A DNA stretch of 64,000 nucleotides, taken from Pseudonocardia thermophila (GTDB taxonomy: Bacteria; Actinomycetota; Actinomycetes; Mycobacteriales; Pseudonocardiaceae). Under the pieces are notes generated by a model, which saw only the letters and a list, made by a program, of their open reading frames with translations, was not told the DNA's origin and made no database searches. Below are positions 43,218-51,937 of the stretch, in pieces. The stretch lies in the NCBI RefSeq assembly GCF_900142365.1, contig NZ_FRAP01000006.1:210569-274568 (forward strand). Reading direction: 5' to 3'. How positions within the stretch are numbered: position 1 is the stretch's first letter; the number at the start of each line of letters is the position of its first letter. Position numbers and translations under genes: made by a program.

Positions 43218-43251
43218 GCGTCATCGGTACCTGAGCGTCATCGGGATCTGA
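43201..43251. repeat. 17-bp tandem repeat, three copies, over two gene ends
   Basis: Copies 43201-43217, 43218-43234 and 43235-43251 read GCGTCATCGG(T/G)NNCTGA with two or three changes each. Copy 1 contains the stop of the plus-strand gene (43217) and copy 3 contains the stop of the minus-strand gene (43238). Each copy carries its own TGA and, on the other strand, TCA, so duplication may have arisen by slippage without harming either gene. Confidence 0.9.
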
Positions 43252-44944
43252 TCGGACCCGTCGAGCCCGGCGTCAGCACGTCGCCGCACGACGCCCGCGG
43301 GGTCGCCCGCTGCGCGGCGTCGGCGGCCAGCGCCTCGGCGGCGACGGCGCGCAGCCGGTCGAGCGCCCCCGGATCGGTGAGCGCGTCGCGGCGCACCCAG
43401 TTGGCGCCGTTGTTGGGTGTGGGCCCGATCTCGACGTAGTCGGCTTGGAACCGCGGATCGTCGTCGAAGCCCATGAACGGGCGGAACTCGCCGTGCGCCT
43501 TGAGGAACGTGGGCCTGACCTGCTCCAGGACGTAGTCGCGCACACCCGCGGTGTCCTTTGTCCGCCAGTACCGCGCCATGACCGGCTCGGCGAGGCCGCC
43601 GCCGTCGGTGACGATCGCGGTGCCCACCAGGGCAGTGCCGCCCAGCTCGGGAGCGAACAGGGTGCCCTCGGTGCGGCCGAGCGCCTGCAGGTAGGCGTTG
43701 AACTCGTACCCGGAGTTGACCACGATCAGGCACATCGGGGCGACCGGCTCGGCCCGGAACTCCCGCCCGGCGGCGATCCACCCGGCTCCGGACAGCACCA
43801 GCGCCGCCGCACCCACCGTCCCGGCGGCGATCCGGCCGCGCCACCCCAGCCGCTCGACGACCTCCACCGCGGCCAGCGCGACGACGACCGCGCCGAGCGC
43901 CCACACCGGAGAGGCGAACCGGTGCTGGCCCATCCAGTCGGGCACCAGCACCCCGTACGCCACGAGCCCCAGCCCGAGCGGCACGAGCAGGATCACCAGG
44001 CCGTCGCGGGCCGGGCCGGCCAGCGCGGCACCGACCAGCACGACCCCGACCAGCACGCCCAGCCAGCCCGCGTACCCGACGAGCTCGGTGACCTTCGCGA
44101 ACCCCTCGACGGTCGGCAGCCCCTGCGACTTGGCGACGGCGGTGGTCGGCAGCCACTCACCGAACGTGGTGAGCCGATAGGCCAGGTACGCCCCGGCCGG
44201 CACCGCGAACGCCACCACCGAGACCAGCGCGCAGCCGAGCGCCGCGCGCACCGGCCGCGCGAGCAGCAGCGCCGCGATCGGGTACAGGGCGGCGTAGATC
44301 GGACCCTCGGGCCGGGTCAGCGCGGCGAGGGCGGCGAGCAGACCGCAGGCGACGGCCGGCTGCCAGGTGGCCAGCGCGCCGCGGGCGTGCGCCCGCACCG
44401 CCACCGCGGCGGCCGTGACCACCGCGAACACGAGCAGCGAGTTCTCCAGCCCGGAGACGCACCAGATCACGAACGACGGGATCGCCGCAGTGATGCCCCC
44501 GGCGAGGATCGTGACCAGCGCGGGACGGCGGGACAGCACGGCCGCGGCGGCGTGGAAGGCGGCGAACGTGCCCGCCACCAGCACGGTGGCCAGCGCCTTC
44601 GGATAGGCGACGTAGTCGGGCACGCCGAACCACGTGCCGTGGTCGAACAGCCCCAGCCACCGCCCGACCACCAGCAGCGCCAGCCAGGCCGGGTTCGAGA
44701 ACCCCTCCACGGGCGGCTGGCCCGGCTGCAGCACCGGGCCGTGGCCGGTGGCGACCGAGCGGGCGTAGGCGAACGTGATGCCGGCGTCGTCGATCTCCCA
44801 CGCCCCGTACGCGGTCGCGTGCCAGACGAAGAGCAGCGTCGGGACCGCCACGGCGACGGCCGCGGCCAGGGCGCGCGGCCACCGGCGCCGGAGCGGTGCG
44901 GGCGGGTGCGGCGCCGCGGCGGGCGCCTGGTCGAGGACGGCCAT
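43238..44944 (-). CDS. GT-C-like membrane glycosyltransferase (AftB-like layout)
   Basis: 568 residues from ATG 44944, about 10-11 membrane helices and a C-terminal soluble domain from about residue 400. After helix 1 it has EIDDAGITFAYARSVATGHG and then PVEGFSNPAWLALL, the arrangement of the acidic pair and loop seen in arabinofuranosyltransferases such as AftB and in related GT-C proteins. It probably uses a decaprenyl-phosphate sugar, perhaps arabinose made via DprE1/DprE2. The acceptor is unknown. Divergent from the DUF6541-type gene. Confidence 0.75.
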   Translation of the reverse strand: MAVLDQAPAAAPHPPAPLRRRWPRALAAAVAVAVPTLLFVWHATAYGAWEIDDAGITFAYARSVATGHGPVLQPGQPPVEGFSNPAWLALLVVGRWLGLFDHGTWFGVPDYVAYPKALATVLVAGTFAAFHAAAAVLSRRPALVTILAGGITAAIPSFVIWCVSGLENSLLVFAVVTAAAVAVRAHARGALATWQPAVACGLLAALAALTRPEGPIYAALYPIAALLLARPVRAALGCALVSVVAFAVPAGAYLAYRLTTFGEWLPTTAVAKSQGLPTVEGFAKVTELVGYAGWLGVLVGVVLVGAALAGPARDGLVILLVPLGLGLVAYGVLVPDWMGQHRFASPVWALGAVVVALAAVEVVERLGWRGRIAAGTVGAAALVLSGAGWIAAGREFRAEPVAPMCLIVVNSGYEFNAYLQALGRTEGTLFAPELGGTALVGTAIVTDGGGLAEPVMARYWRTKDTAGVRDYVLEQVRPTFLKAHGEFRPFMGFDDDPRFQADYVEIGPTPNNGANWVRRDALTDPGALDRLRAVAAEALAADAAQRATPRASCGDVLTPGSTGPIRSR

Positions 44945-45092
44945 CAGCGGACGAGCTCGCTCACACGAGCAGAGTAGCGACGCGCCCGGACCGGTCCCCC
45001 GGCCCCGGTCCGCTGCGTGGATAGCATGGCGTCGACGGCGCGACACGGTGTCCGTCCGCCACCGCACCCACCAGGACGCCGAAGGGAGCATC

Positions 45093-47099
45093 GTGGCCCT
45101 CCCGGCGAACGGGCTGCCCGACCTGGCCGTCGTCCTGGTCTACCTCGCGGTGCTGTTCGTCCCCGGCGGGCTGCTCGCGGCGCGCTGCGGGGTGCGCGGA
45201 TGGACCCTGGCCGCCACGGCACCGCTGGTCACCTACGCGGTCGCCGGTTTCGCCGGCCCGGTCTACGCCACCGCCGGCGTGCGGTGGACGATCGGCACGG
45301 CCACGTTCGCGTTCGCCCTCGCCTACGCGCTCGCCGCCGTCGTCGGTCTGGTCGTGCGGCACCGGTACGGCCGGGTGGTGCTGCCGGACCGGCTGCCGGC
45401 GTGGGCACCGCTCGCCCACGCGGGGGTCACCCTCGTCGTCGCGGTGGTCGCGGTGACCGGCGTGGTGGTGATCCTCGGCGGGATCCGGTTCCTCGGCGCG
45501 ATCCCCCAGGACTGGGACGCGGTCTTCCACGCGAACGGCATCCGCTACATCGCCGACACCGGCGACGGCGGGCTGTACGGGATGGCCCGCACCAACTGGT
45601 ACGAGGACGACGTCACCGTCTTCTACCCGAACGCCTACCACCTCGTCGCCGCCGTGGTGTACGAGCTGACCGGCGCGACCATCCCGACCGTCCTCAACGC
45701 CCACACGGTGCTCATCCCGGGGCTGCTGGCCCTCGGCCTGGTCGCGCTGGTGCGCCGGTTCGGCGGACGCCCGATGCTCGCCGCAGCGACGGCGCTGGTG
45801 TCGGTGGCGGTCACGTCGTTCTACGACATGCTGTGGCGCGGTCCGCTGCTGCCGTTCGCCACCGGGGTGGCGCTGACCCCGCTGCTCGTCGTGCTGGCGA
45901 CGGACCTGCTCGACGCCGTCGGCCGCCGCGAGGTGCTGCGCACCGGCGCGGCGTTCGTGCTGGGCATGACGGGGCTGCTGTGCCTGCACCCGGCGACGCT
46001 GATCAGCGCGATCCTGTTCTCCGCGCCCGCGTTCGTGCAGCGCTGGTGCGGGCGGCCGCGCGGGCTGCTGCGCGAGTTCGGCCGGCTCACGGCCGCCGGG
46101 ATCGTCGCCGCGTGGGTGTGCGTGCTGCAGCTGAGCGGGGCGGCCAGCAGCGCCGGTAACCTCGCCGCCGTCTTCTGGCCCGCGGACCTGACCGTCGGCG
46201 AGGCGATCGAGCAGCTGCTGCTGTTCGGCCACGCGGCCGAGTCCGAGCAGATCGCGCTGACCGTGCTGCTCGCCCTGGGGGTCGTCTTCTACCACCGGCT
46301 CGGCGAGCTGCGCTGGATCGGGGCGAGCGGGATCGTGTTCGCCGCGCTGTTCGTGATCGCCGCGGCGTACGAGGACCCGTGGGCGAAGCAGATCACCAGC
46401 CTGTGGTGGAACGACCGGTGGCGGCTGATCGCGATGGCCGCGCTCGCGTTCTGCGCGGTCATGGGGAACGGGGTGGCGGAGGTCCAGCGCCTGGTCGCCC
46501 GCGGGCTGCAGGCGGTGCTGGGGCGGCTGCGTCCAGCCGAGGGCCGACCCCGACGGGTGTCGGCGGTGGCCGTCGCGACCGCGGCGGCCGCGATCCTGGG
46601 GACGGTGGTCGGCACCGACGGGCTCTACGTCTCCCGCGACCAGGAGCGGATGACCGCGAACACCGGCGAGGGCCCCGCGGTGTCCTCACTGGAGATCGCG
46701 GGCATGTACGCGGTGGCGGAGATCGTGCCGCCGGGCACGCGGGTGCTCAACGACCGCGCCGACGGCTCGGTGTGGATGTACGCGCTGACCGGTGTCCGGC
46801 CCGTGGCGGCGCACTACGACGGCTACCGCATCGGCCCGGCCGCCGCCCTGCTCGCCGAGCGGTTCAACGCCTACCCCGACGATCCCGCCGTCCAGCAGGC
46901 CGTCGCCGATCTCGGGATCCGCTTCGTGCAGGTGAACGAGGGGTTCCTGCGGGACTGGGCGTACCGGGCACCGGGGCTGGAGAACCTCGCGGACGCCCCG
47001 TGGCTCGCACTGCGTTACGCCAACCCGGACGTGCAGCTGTACGAGATCGTCGGCCCGCCCGCCCCCGGCGAGGTGCTGGGCTCGGAGGAGGAGCGCTGA
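45093..47099 (+). CDS. DUF6541-family polytopic membrane protein
   Basis: 668 residues. GTG 45093 is preceded by a good ribosome-binding site (GAAGGGAG). About 13 membrane helices precede a C-terminal extracytoplasmic domain from about residue 500 (GTDGLYVSRDQERM, NDRADGSVWMYALTG). The loop IPQDWDAVFHANGIRYIADTGD resembles GT-C active-site loops. The family is common in actinobacterial cell-wall loci without a proven reaction. A 63-bp hairpin element separates it from the flippase gene. Confidence 0.82.
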   Translation: MALPANGLPDLAVVLVYLAVLFVPGGLLAARCGVRGWTLAATAPLVTYAVAGFAGPVYATAGVRWTIGTATFAFALAYALAAVVGLVVRHRYGRVVLPDRLPAWAPLAHAGVTLVVAVVAVTGVVVILGGIRFLGAIPQDWDAVFHANGIRYIADTGDGGLYGMARTNWYEDDVTVFYPNAYHLVAAVVYELTGATIPTVLNAHTVLIPGLLALGLVALVRRFGGRPMLAAATALVSVAVTSFYDMLWRGPLLPFATGVALTPLLVVLATDLLDAVGRREVLRTGAAFVLGMTGLLCLHPATLISAILFSAPAFVQRWCGRPRGLLREFGRLTAAGIVAAWVCVLQLSGAASSAGNLAAVFWPADLTVGEAIEQLLLFGHAAESEQIALTVLLALGVVFYHRLGELRWIGASGIVFAALFVIAAAYEDPWAKQITSLWWNDRWRLIAMAALAFCAVMGNGVAEVQRLVARGLQAVLGRLRPAEGRPRRVSAVAVATAAAAILGTVVGTDGLYVSRDQERMTANTGEGPAVSSLEIAGMYAVAEIVPPGTRVLNDRADGSVWMYALTGVRPVAAHYDGYRIGPAAALLAERFNAYPDDPAVQQAVADLGIRFVQVNEGFLRDWAYRAPGLENLADAPWLALRYANPDVQLYEIVGPPAPGEVLGSEEER

Positions 47100-47108
47100 C
47101 GCTCGCCG

Positions 47109-47171
47109 CGTCGAGAACGAACCTGTGGTGATCAACAGGGCGTTTCGATCACCACAACCTCGTTCTCGACG
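47109..47171. terminator. Long interrupted hairpin after DUF6541 gene
   Basis: Arms 47109-47133 and 47147-47171 pair over 12 bp (CGTCGAGAACGA outer) and 10 bp (TGTGGTGATC inner) around a 3-nt mismatch, with a 13-nt loop. It lies 9 nt after the stop at 47099 and 58 nt before the flippase start. It may end the DUF6541 transcript or attenuate entry into the flippase-GT2 pair. Confidence 0.7.
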
Positions 47172-47229
47172 CTTTCCGGTGGAGCGACCTGCAGCACGGG
47201 CGGATCGGGGCACGGCCTAACCTTGGCCG

Positions 47230-48492
47230 GTGACCGACCGGGCGGGCCTGCTGCGCCGGGGTGGCTCGGCCGCCCAGGTGGCGGGCAGCCAGTTCGCCCT
47301 CGCCGGCGCGAACTACCTGCTGCTGGCGCTGGCCGCGCGGCACGTGGGCGCGGCCGGGTTCGCCGTCCTCACTTCGTACTACCTGCTGATCAACACGGTG
47401 GGCCGCGGCGTGTTCGCCGCCGTCGAGCTGGAGACCACTCGCGCGGTCGCGCACGCGCGCGCGACCGGCGCCGACGACACCGCGGTGCGCCGCGCCGCCC
47501 TGCGCCAGACCGGGCTGCTGCTGGCCGCCGTGGCCGCGCTGATCGTGCTGGCGGCCCCGCTCGTCGGGCCCGTGTTCGGCTCCGAGCTGGGCTCGCTCCC
47601 GGCAGCGCTCGGGCTGCTCGCCCTCGGCGCGGTCGCGATGGCGGCGTCGTACCTGCTGCGCGGCCCGCTGGCCGGCCACCGCCGCTACGGCCTCTACGCC
47701 GCCACGTTCTGGATCGAGGCGGGCTCGGGCGCCGTCGCCGCGATCGTGCTGGCGCTGGCCGGTGTGGCCGCGACGACCGCGTGGGTGCTGGTCCTGGCCC
47801 TCACCCCGCTGCTGGCCGCGGTCGTGCTGGCCCGGCCCGCGAACCGGCCCGGCCCGCCGGGCGACCCGGATCCCAGCGCCGCGACGTCGATGCGTGCGGT
47901 GGCCTGGTCCGCGGTGCTGCTGCTCGCCGGCCAGGGTGTGTGGAACATCGCGCCGGTGATCGTCACGTCCCGGCTCGCCGACGATCCCGCGGCTGCCGCG
48001 GGGTTCGTCACCGCGGCGGTGATCCTGCGCGCACCCGTGCTGCTGTTCCCGTCGGTGCAGGCGCTGCTGCTGCCCGCGTTCACCGAGCTCTCGAGCACCG
48101 GCGACCACGCCGGCCTGCGCCGCACGACGCGCAGGCTGGTGCTGCTGATCGCGGCGGGCGGCGCGGTCTGGGTGCTGCTGGCGGTGTCCGTGGTGCCGGT
48201 CGTGGCGCACCTCGTGTTCGCCGCGAGCGTCACCCCGCCCGCCTGGCTCATGGCGCTGCTCGCCGCGTCCACCGGTGTCGGCGCGGTCGCCCAGATCGGG
48301 CAGACCCGGCTCGTGGCGCAGCGCCGCCCCGCCGCGGTCGCGATCGCGTGGACGATCGGGCTGGGTGTGCTCGTCGTGCTGGCGCTGGCGATCCCGCCGG
48401 TGCTGGCCGCGGGCACCCTGGGCCAGCTCCTCGGGGCCGCGGCCGTGGTGGTAGTGATTGCCCTCGTGCGCCGAACCCGCGAGACGTCATGA
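47230..48492 (+). CDS. Polysaccharide flippase (MATE/Wzx-like)
   Basis: 420 residues, GTG start, about 12 membrane helices; VAGSQFALAGANYLLLALAARHVG at the start is typical of oligosaccharide flippases. The internal similarity of halves fits the MOP superfamily. It would move a lipid-linked glycan across the membrane. It overlaps the following GT2 gene by 4 nt (ATGA), indicating joint function. Confidence 0.85.
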   Translation: MTDRAGLLRRGGSAAQVAGSQFALAGANYLLLALAARHVGAAGFAVLTSYYLLINTVGRGVFAAVELETTRAVAHARATGADDTAVRRAALRQTGLLLAAVAALIVLAAPLVGPVFGSELGSLPAALGLLALGAVAMAASYLLRGPLAGHRRYGLYAATFWIEAGSGAVAAIVLALAGVAATTAWVLVLALTPLLAAVVLARPANRPGPPGDPDPSAATSMRAVAWSAVLLLAGQGVWNIAPVIVTSRLADDPAAAAGFVTAAVILRAPVLLFPSVQALLLPAFTELSSTGDHAGLRRTTRRLVLLIAAGGAVWVLLAVSVVPVVAHLVFAASVTPPAWLMALLAASTGVGAVAQIGQTRLVAQRRPAAVAIAWTIGLGVLVVLALAIPPVLAAGTLGQLLGAAAVVVVIALVRRTRETS

Positions 48493-49517
48493 GCGGCCCC
48501 AGCGTCGGGGTTGTCGTGCTCGCCTACGCCGACGAGCCCTACCTCGCCGACTGCGTGCGGTCGGTGCTGGCCTCCCGTGACGTCGACGTGCGGTTGGTGC
48601 TCGTCGACAACGCGTGCACCCCGGGGGACCTGCAGGCCGCGCTCGACGCCGCCCGGGACGATCCCCGCCTGACGGTGCTGCGCCCCGGCCGCAACACGGG
48701 GTTCGCCGGCGGCTGCAACCTGGGAGCGGCCCAGCTCGACACCGAGTTCGTGGCGCTGGTGAACTCCGACTGCGTGCTGGAACCGGACGCGCTCGCCCTG
48801 CTCGCCGCGGAGGCCTCCCGGCCGGGCGTCGGCCCGGTGATGGCGAGCGTCCGGCTCGCCGAGCGGCCCGAGTTGATCAACAGCGCGGGCAACCCCGTGC
48901 ACCTGGTGGGGCTGTCCTGGGCCGGCGAGATGAACCGGCCGGAGACCCGCACCGAGCCGTTCGACGTGACCGGCGCCAGCGGCGCGTGCGTGCTGATGGC
49001 GGCGTCGGTGTGGAAGGCGCTCGACGGGTTCGACGAGGAGTACTTCGCCTACCTCGAGGACACCGAGCTGTCCCTGCGCTGCTGGCGCACCGGGCTCGCC
49101 GTGCGGTGCGTTCCGACGGCGATCGCCCGTCACCACTACGAGTTCTCCCGCAACGCCAACAAGATGTACCTGCTGGAGCGCAACCGGCTGATGCTCTTGG
49201 CCACGGTGTGGCCGGCGCGCGCACTGGTGCTCCTCGCTCCGCTGCTGGTGACGATCGAGGTCCTGCTGACGGTCTACGCGGTCGCGTCCGGCTGGGGCGG
49301 CGGGAAGGTCCGCGGATGGGTGTGGCTGTGGCGCAACCGCGCGCACATCGCCGCCCGCCGCAGGGTGGTGCAGGCCGAGCGGACGGTGCCCGACCGGGAG
49401 TGGATGGCGCGGCTCACCCCGGACCTGGATCCGCAGGCGATCGGCCCGGCCCCGCTCACCGCGGTCGCCAACGTCGGCTTCCGGGCCTACTGGGCGCTGG
49501 TGCGGCGGCTGCTCTGA
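48489..49517 (+). CDS. Family-2 glycosyltransferase, membrane anchored
   Basis: 342 residues. GT-A domain with GVVVLAYADEPYLADCVRSVL, NTGFAGGCNLGA, LVNSDCVL (the DxD-like motif, NSD), DVTGASGACVLM, and EYFAYLEDTELSLRCWRTG. One or two helices near residues 240-280 anchor it. It resembles rhamnosyltransferase-like GT2 enzymes (WbbL type family), so dTDP-rhamnose from the nearby rml genes is a plausible donor. Coupled to the flippase gene. Its 3' end overlaps the convergent DUF2304 gene by 31 bp. Confidence 0.88.
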   Translation: MSGPSVGVVVLAYADEPYLADCVRSVLASRDVDVRLVLVDNACTPGDLQAALDAARDDPRLTVLRPGRNTGFAGGCNLGAAQLDTEFVALVNSDCVLEPDALALLAAEASRPGVGPVMASVRLAERPELINSAGNPVHLVGLSWAGEMNRPETRTEPFDVTGASGACVLMAASVWKALDGFDEEYFAYLEDTELSLRCWRTGLAVRCVPTAIARHHYEFSRNANKMYLLERNRLMLLATVWPARALVLLAPLLVTIEVLLTVYAVASGWGGGKVRGWVWLWRNRAHIAARRRVVQAERTVPDREWMARLTPDLDPQAIGPAPLTAVANVGFRAYWALVRRLL

Positions 49518-49924
49518 GCCTCACTCCCCGGGGTCGGTCGACCAGTCTCGCTCCCCCGCTCCGCGGCCTGCTGCTTCTTCTCCAGCTCCTCGACGCGCAG
49601 GTGCAGCGCGCCGACCTCCTCGGCCAGCCGCCGCGACTGCTCCTCCAGGAGCCCGACCTCGCGGGAGAGCTGGAGCGAGACCGCGAACAGCACCAGCACC
49701 GAGCCGAAGAACAGCAGGTTGGACGGGGTCTGGATGCCGACGAGGTGCGCGGCGTCGCGCAGCAGCGTGGGGAACGCCGCGAGCACCACCGTCGCGAGCG
49801 AGATGAGCACCCAGATGACGGCGTACTTCTCGCGCAGCCGCCTGCGGCGCAGCAGCTCGAACACCAGCACGAGCGCCGCGACGGCCACGATCACCGAGAT
49901 GATCGTCAGGCGGGTCGTCGGCAT
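49487..49924 (-). CDS. DUF2304 membrane protein
   Basis: 145 residues from ATG 49924 (MPTTRLTIISVIVAVAALV). Three short helices (about 5-25, 38-56, 68-90) precede a coiled-coil (LSREVGLLEEQSRRLAEEVGALHLRVEELEKKQQ) and a disordered tail. DUF2304 genes usually accompany GT2 polyprenyl-phosphate sugar synthases, as here (13 nt after the DPM1-like gene). It may be a membrane partner of that enzyme. Confidence 0.88.
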   Translation of the reverse strand: MPTTRLTIISVIVAVAALVLVFELLRRRRLREKYAVIWVLISLATVVLAAFPTLLRDAAHLVGIQTPSNLLFFGSVLVLFAVSLQLSREVGLLEEQSRRLAEEVGALHLRVEELEKKQQAAERGSETGRPTPGSEAQSSRRTSAQ

Positions 49925-49937
49925 CAGCGAACGCCCT

Positions 49938-50723
49938 TCACGAGTCGCCACCTCGGGGTGGGCGCCGGACCATCGCCAGCCCGATCGCGACGATCACGCG
50001 CAGCAGGTAGACGGCCGAGCGGACCGGGTTGGTGCTCGCCCGGCCGGTCTCGCGGACGCGCATGACCACCGGAACCTGGCGCATGGTCAGCCCGGCGCGG
50101 TGGGCCATGACGAGCGCCTCCACGGTGTCGCCGAGGTACTCCTCCGGGTAGTGCTCGGCCCACAGGGCGAGGGCCCGCCGGTTGACCAGCCGGAACCCCG
50201 ACGTGGGGTCCGTGACGTCGGTGCCGACGATCGACGTCAGCGCGACCGACAGCATGCGCATCGCCCAGCGGCGCGGCCCGCGCACCGGGTAGTCACCCTT
50301 CCCGGCGAACCGCGACCCGATGACGATGTCGATCGACGGATCGGCGGCCTGCACGGCCAGCAGCGTCTCCAGCTCGGCCGCGTCGTGCTGACCGTCGGCG
50401 TCGACCTGGATCACCTGCCGGTAGCCGCGGTCCCGGGCCCAGCGGTACGCGGCGCGCATCGCCCCGCCGACCCCGAGGTTGAACGGCAACCGCATCACCT
50501 GCGCGCCGGCCGCGGCCGCGCGCTCGGCCGTGGCGTCGGTGGAGCCGTCGTCGACCACGAGGACGTCGGCGTCCGGCTGTGCGGCCCGCACCTCGCGCAC
50601 CACGCGGGCGACGCTGTCCTGCTCGTTCAGCGCCGGCATCACGATGAGCAGCTCGCCGGTGCCGGGCAGCGCCACTCGCCGGTCCGCAGCGGGCGCCACG
50701 GCAGGCAGTTCTCCTGTGGTCAC
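49938..50723 (-). CDS. Dolichol-phosphate-mannose-synthase-like GT2
   Basis: 261 residues from GTG 50723, which overlaps the methyltransferase stop as GTGA. GT-A motifs: IVMPALNEQDSVARVVREV, VVDDGSTDATAE, LGVGGAMRAAYRWA and VDADGQHD (DxD). After residue 150 comes IGSRFAGKGDYPVRG and TDVTDPTSGFRLVNRRAL, typical of polyprenyl-phosphate glycosyltransferases. It should make a lipid-phosphate monosaccharide used by the GT-C-like proteins nearby. The sugar is unknown. Confidence 0.9.
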   Translation of the reverse strand: MTTGELPAVAPAADRRVALPGTGELLIVMPALNEQDSVARVVREVRAAQPDADVLVVDDGSTDATAERAAAAGAQVMRLPFNLGVGGAMRAAYRWARDRGYRQVIQVDADGQHDAAELETLLAVQAADPSIDIVIGSRFAGKGDYPVRGPRRWAMRMLSVALTSIVGTDVTDPTSGFRLVNRRALALWAEHYPEEYLGDTVEALVMAHRAGLTMRQVPVVMRVRETGRASTNPVRSAVYLLRVIVAIGLAMVRRPPRGGDS

Positions 50724-51322
50724 GGATTCCTCGCGACGGTGACGAACTCGTTGTGCGTGAAGAAGCGCCCGGCGAAGCGGGGCAGCGGGAAGGAGTACTG
50801 GCGCTCGACGACGAGGCCCAGCTCCTCCGCCAGCGCGGCGAGCGCAGCCTGGTCGAAGTAGACGGTGTGGGTCGGGTCGGAGGCGAACCCGCGCTCCTGC
50901 GGGCAGATCAGCACCACGACCGCGCGCGGCGCCAGGTAGGCCAGGTACGGCTTGAGCACGCCGGCGGCCTCCCCTGGGGGCAGGTGCTCCACCAGGTGCG
51001 CGGCCAGCATCGCCTCGAACAGCGGCTCGGCGGGCGGCCGGGCGAGGAACTCCTCGACGGTGTAGGCGGTGAGGCCCGCCCGGCGGCACATCGCCACCGA
51101 ATGCGGGTTGTGGTCCACGCCGACGCTGCCCGGGGCGCGGTGCCTGAGCAGCCGGCCGATCCCGCAGCCGACGTCGAGGGTGCGGCGGTCACCGAGCAGG
51201 CGCTGGAGGTTGCGGCGATAGGGCGCCTGGACGTCCAGCAGCCGCTTCCATCCGGCACCGGAACGGCCCACGAGCCGCTCCGTGTAGGCCGCAGACGCGG
51301 TGTCCGGTTCCTCGTCCGTCAC
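50720..51322 (-). CDS. SAM-dependent methyltransferase
   Basis: 200 residues from GTG 51322 (VTDEEPDTASAAYTERL). Class I SAM motif TLDVGCGIGRLLRHR, then AHLVEHLPPGEAAGVL and a C-terminal FFTHNEFVTVARNP. Likely O- or C-methylates a sugar, given the setting. First gene of a three-gene leftward unit (methyltransferase, GT2, DUF2304). Divergent from rmlC (63-nt gap). Confidence 0.86.
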   Translation of the reverse strand: MTDEEPDTASAAYTERLVGRSGAGWKRLLDVQAPYRRNLQRLLGDRRTLDVGCGIGRLLRHRAPGSVGVDHNPHSVAMCRRAGLTAYTVEEFLARPPAEPLFEAMLAAHLVEHLPPGEAAGVLKPYLAYLAPRAVVVLICPQERGFASDPTHTVYFDQAALAALAEELGLVVERQYSFPLPRFAGRFFTHNEFVTVARNP

Positions 51323-51385
51323 CGGACCAGAGTACCGGCGCGACCAGCGCACGAACTCGGCGGCACGCTGTGAGAGGTTGATCGG

Positions 51386-51937
51386 GTGGGTGACACGCTG
51401 CGTGCCGGCACCACGTCGATCGCCGGCCTCCTGGAGATCGAGCTGGCCGTGCACGGGGACGAGCGCGGCTGGTTCGCCGAGTGCTTCCAGCGCGCCAAAC
51501 TGGCCGAGCAGGGGTTCCCCGAGTTCGAGATCGTCCAGCAGAACGTGTCGTACAACCGCGAGATCGGGGTGACCCGGGGGATCCACGCCGAGCCGTGGGA
51601 CAAGTACGTGACCGTGCTGCACGGGCGGGTCTTCGCCGCGATCGTCGACCTGCGCGAAGGGCCGGACCGCGGCAAGGTCGCGACGTTCGAGCTGGAGCCG
51701 GGCCGGGCGCTCTACATCCCGCGCGGCTGCGGCAACTCGTACCAGACGCTCACCACCGACGTCGTCTACAGCTACCTCGTCAACGACCACTGGTCCCCGG
51801 ACGCGCAGTACACGCTGATCCAGGCGTTCGACCCGGACCTGGGCATCGACTGGCCGATCGGGCCCGACCGGGCGATCCGCTCGGCCAAGGACATCGCGCA
51901 TCCGCGGCTGGCCGAGCTGCTGGGGCAGCAGCGGTGA
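51386..51937 (+). CDS. rmlC: dTDP-4-keto-6-deoxyglucose 3,5-epimerase-family protein (RmlC-like)
   Basis: 183 residues, GTG start, cupin fold. The first active-site motif is kept (VTRGIHAEPWDKYVTVLHG). The second differs from classic RmlC: IPRGCGNSYQTL has Asn in place of the usual His, and VNDHWSPDAQ has Trp where a catalytic Tyr is usual. Actinobacterial RmlC proteins with an LVNDHWS segment are common and sit next to rmlD, as here (GTGA overlap), so a dTDP-rhamnose role is retained as most likely. Confidence 0.85.
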   Translation: MGDTLRAGTTSIAGLLEIELAVHGDERGWFAECFQRAKLAEQGFPEFEIVQQNVSYNREIGVTRGIHAEPWDKYVTVLHGRVFAAIVDLREGPDRGKVATFELEPGRALYIPRGCGNSYQTLTTDVVYSYLVNDHWSPDAQYTLIQAFDPDLGIDWPIGPDRAIRSAKDIAHPRLAELLGQQR

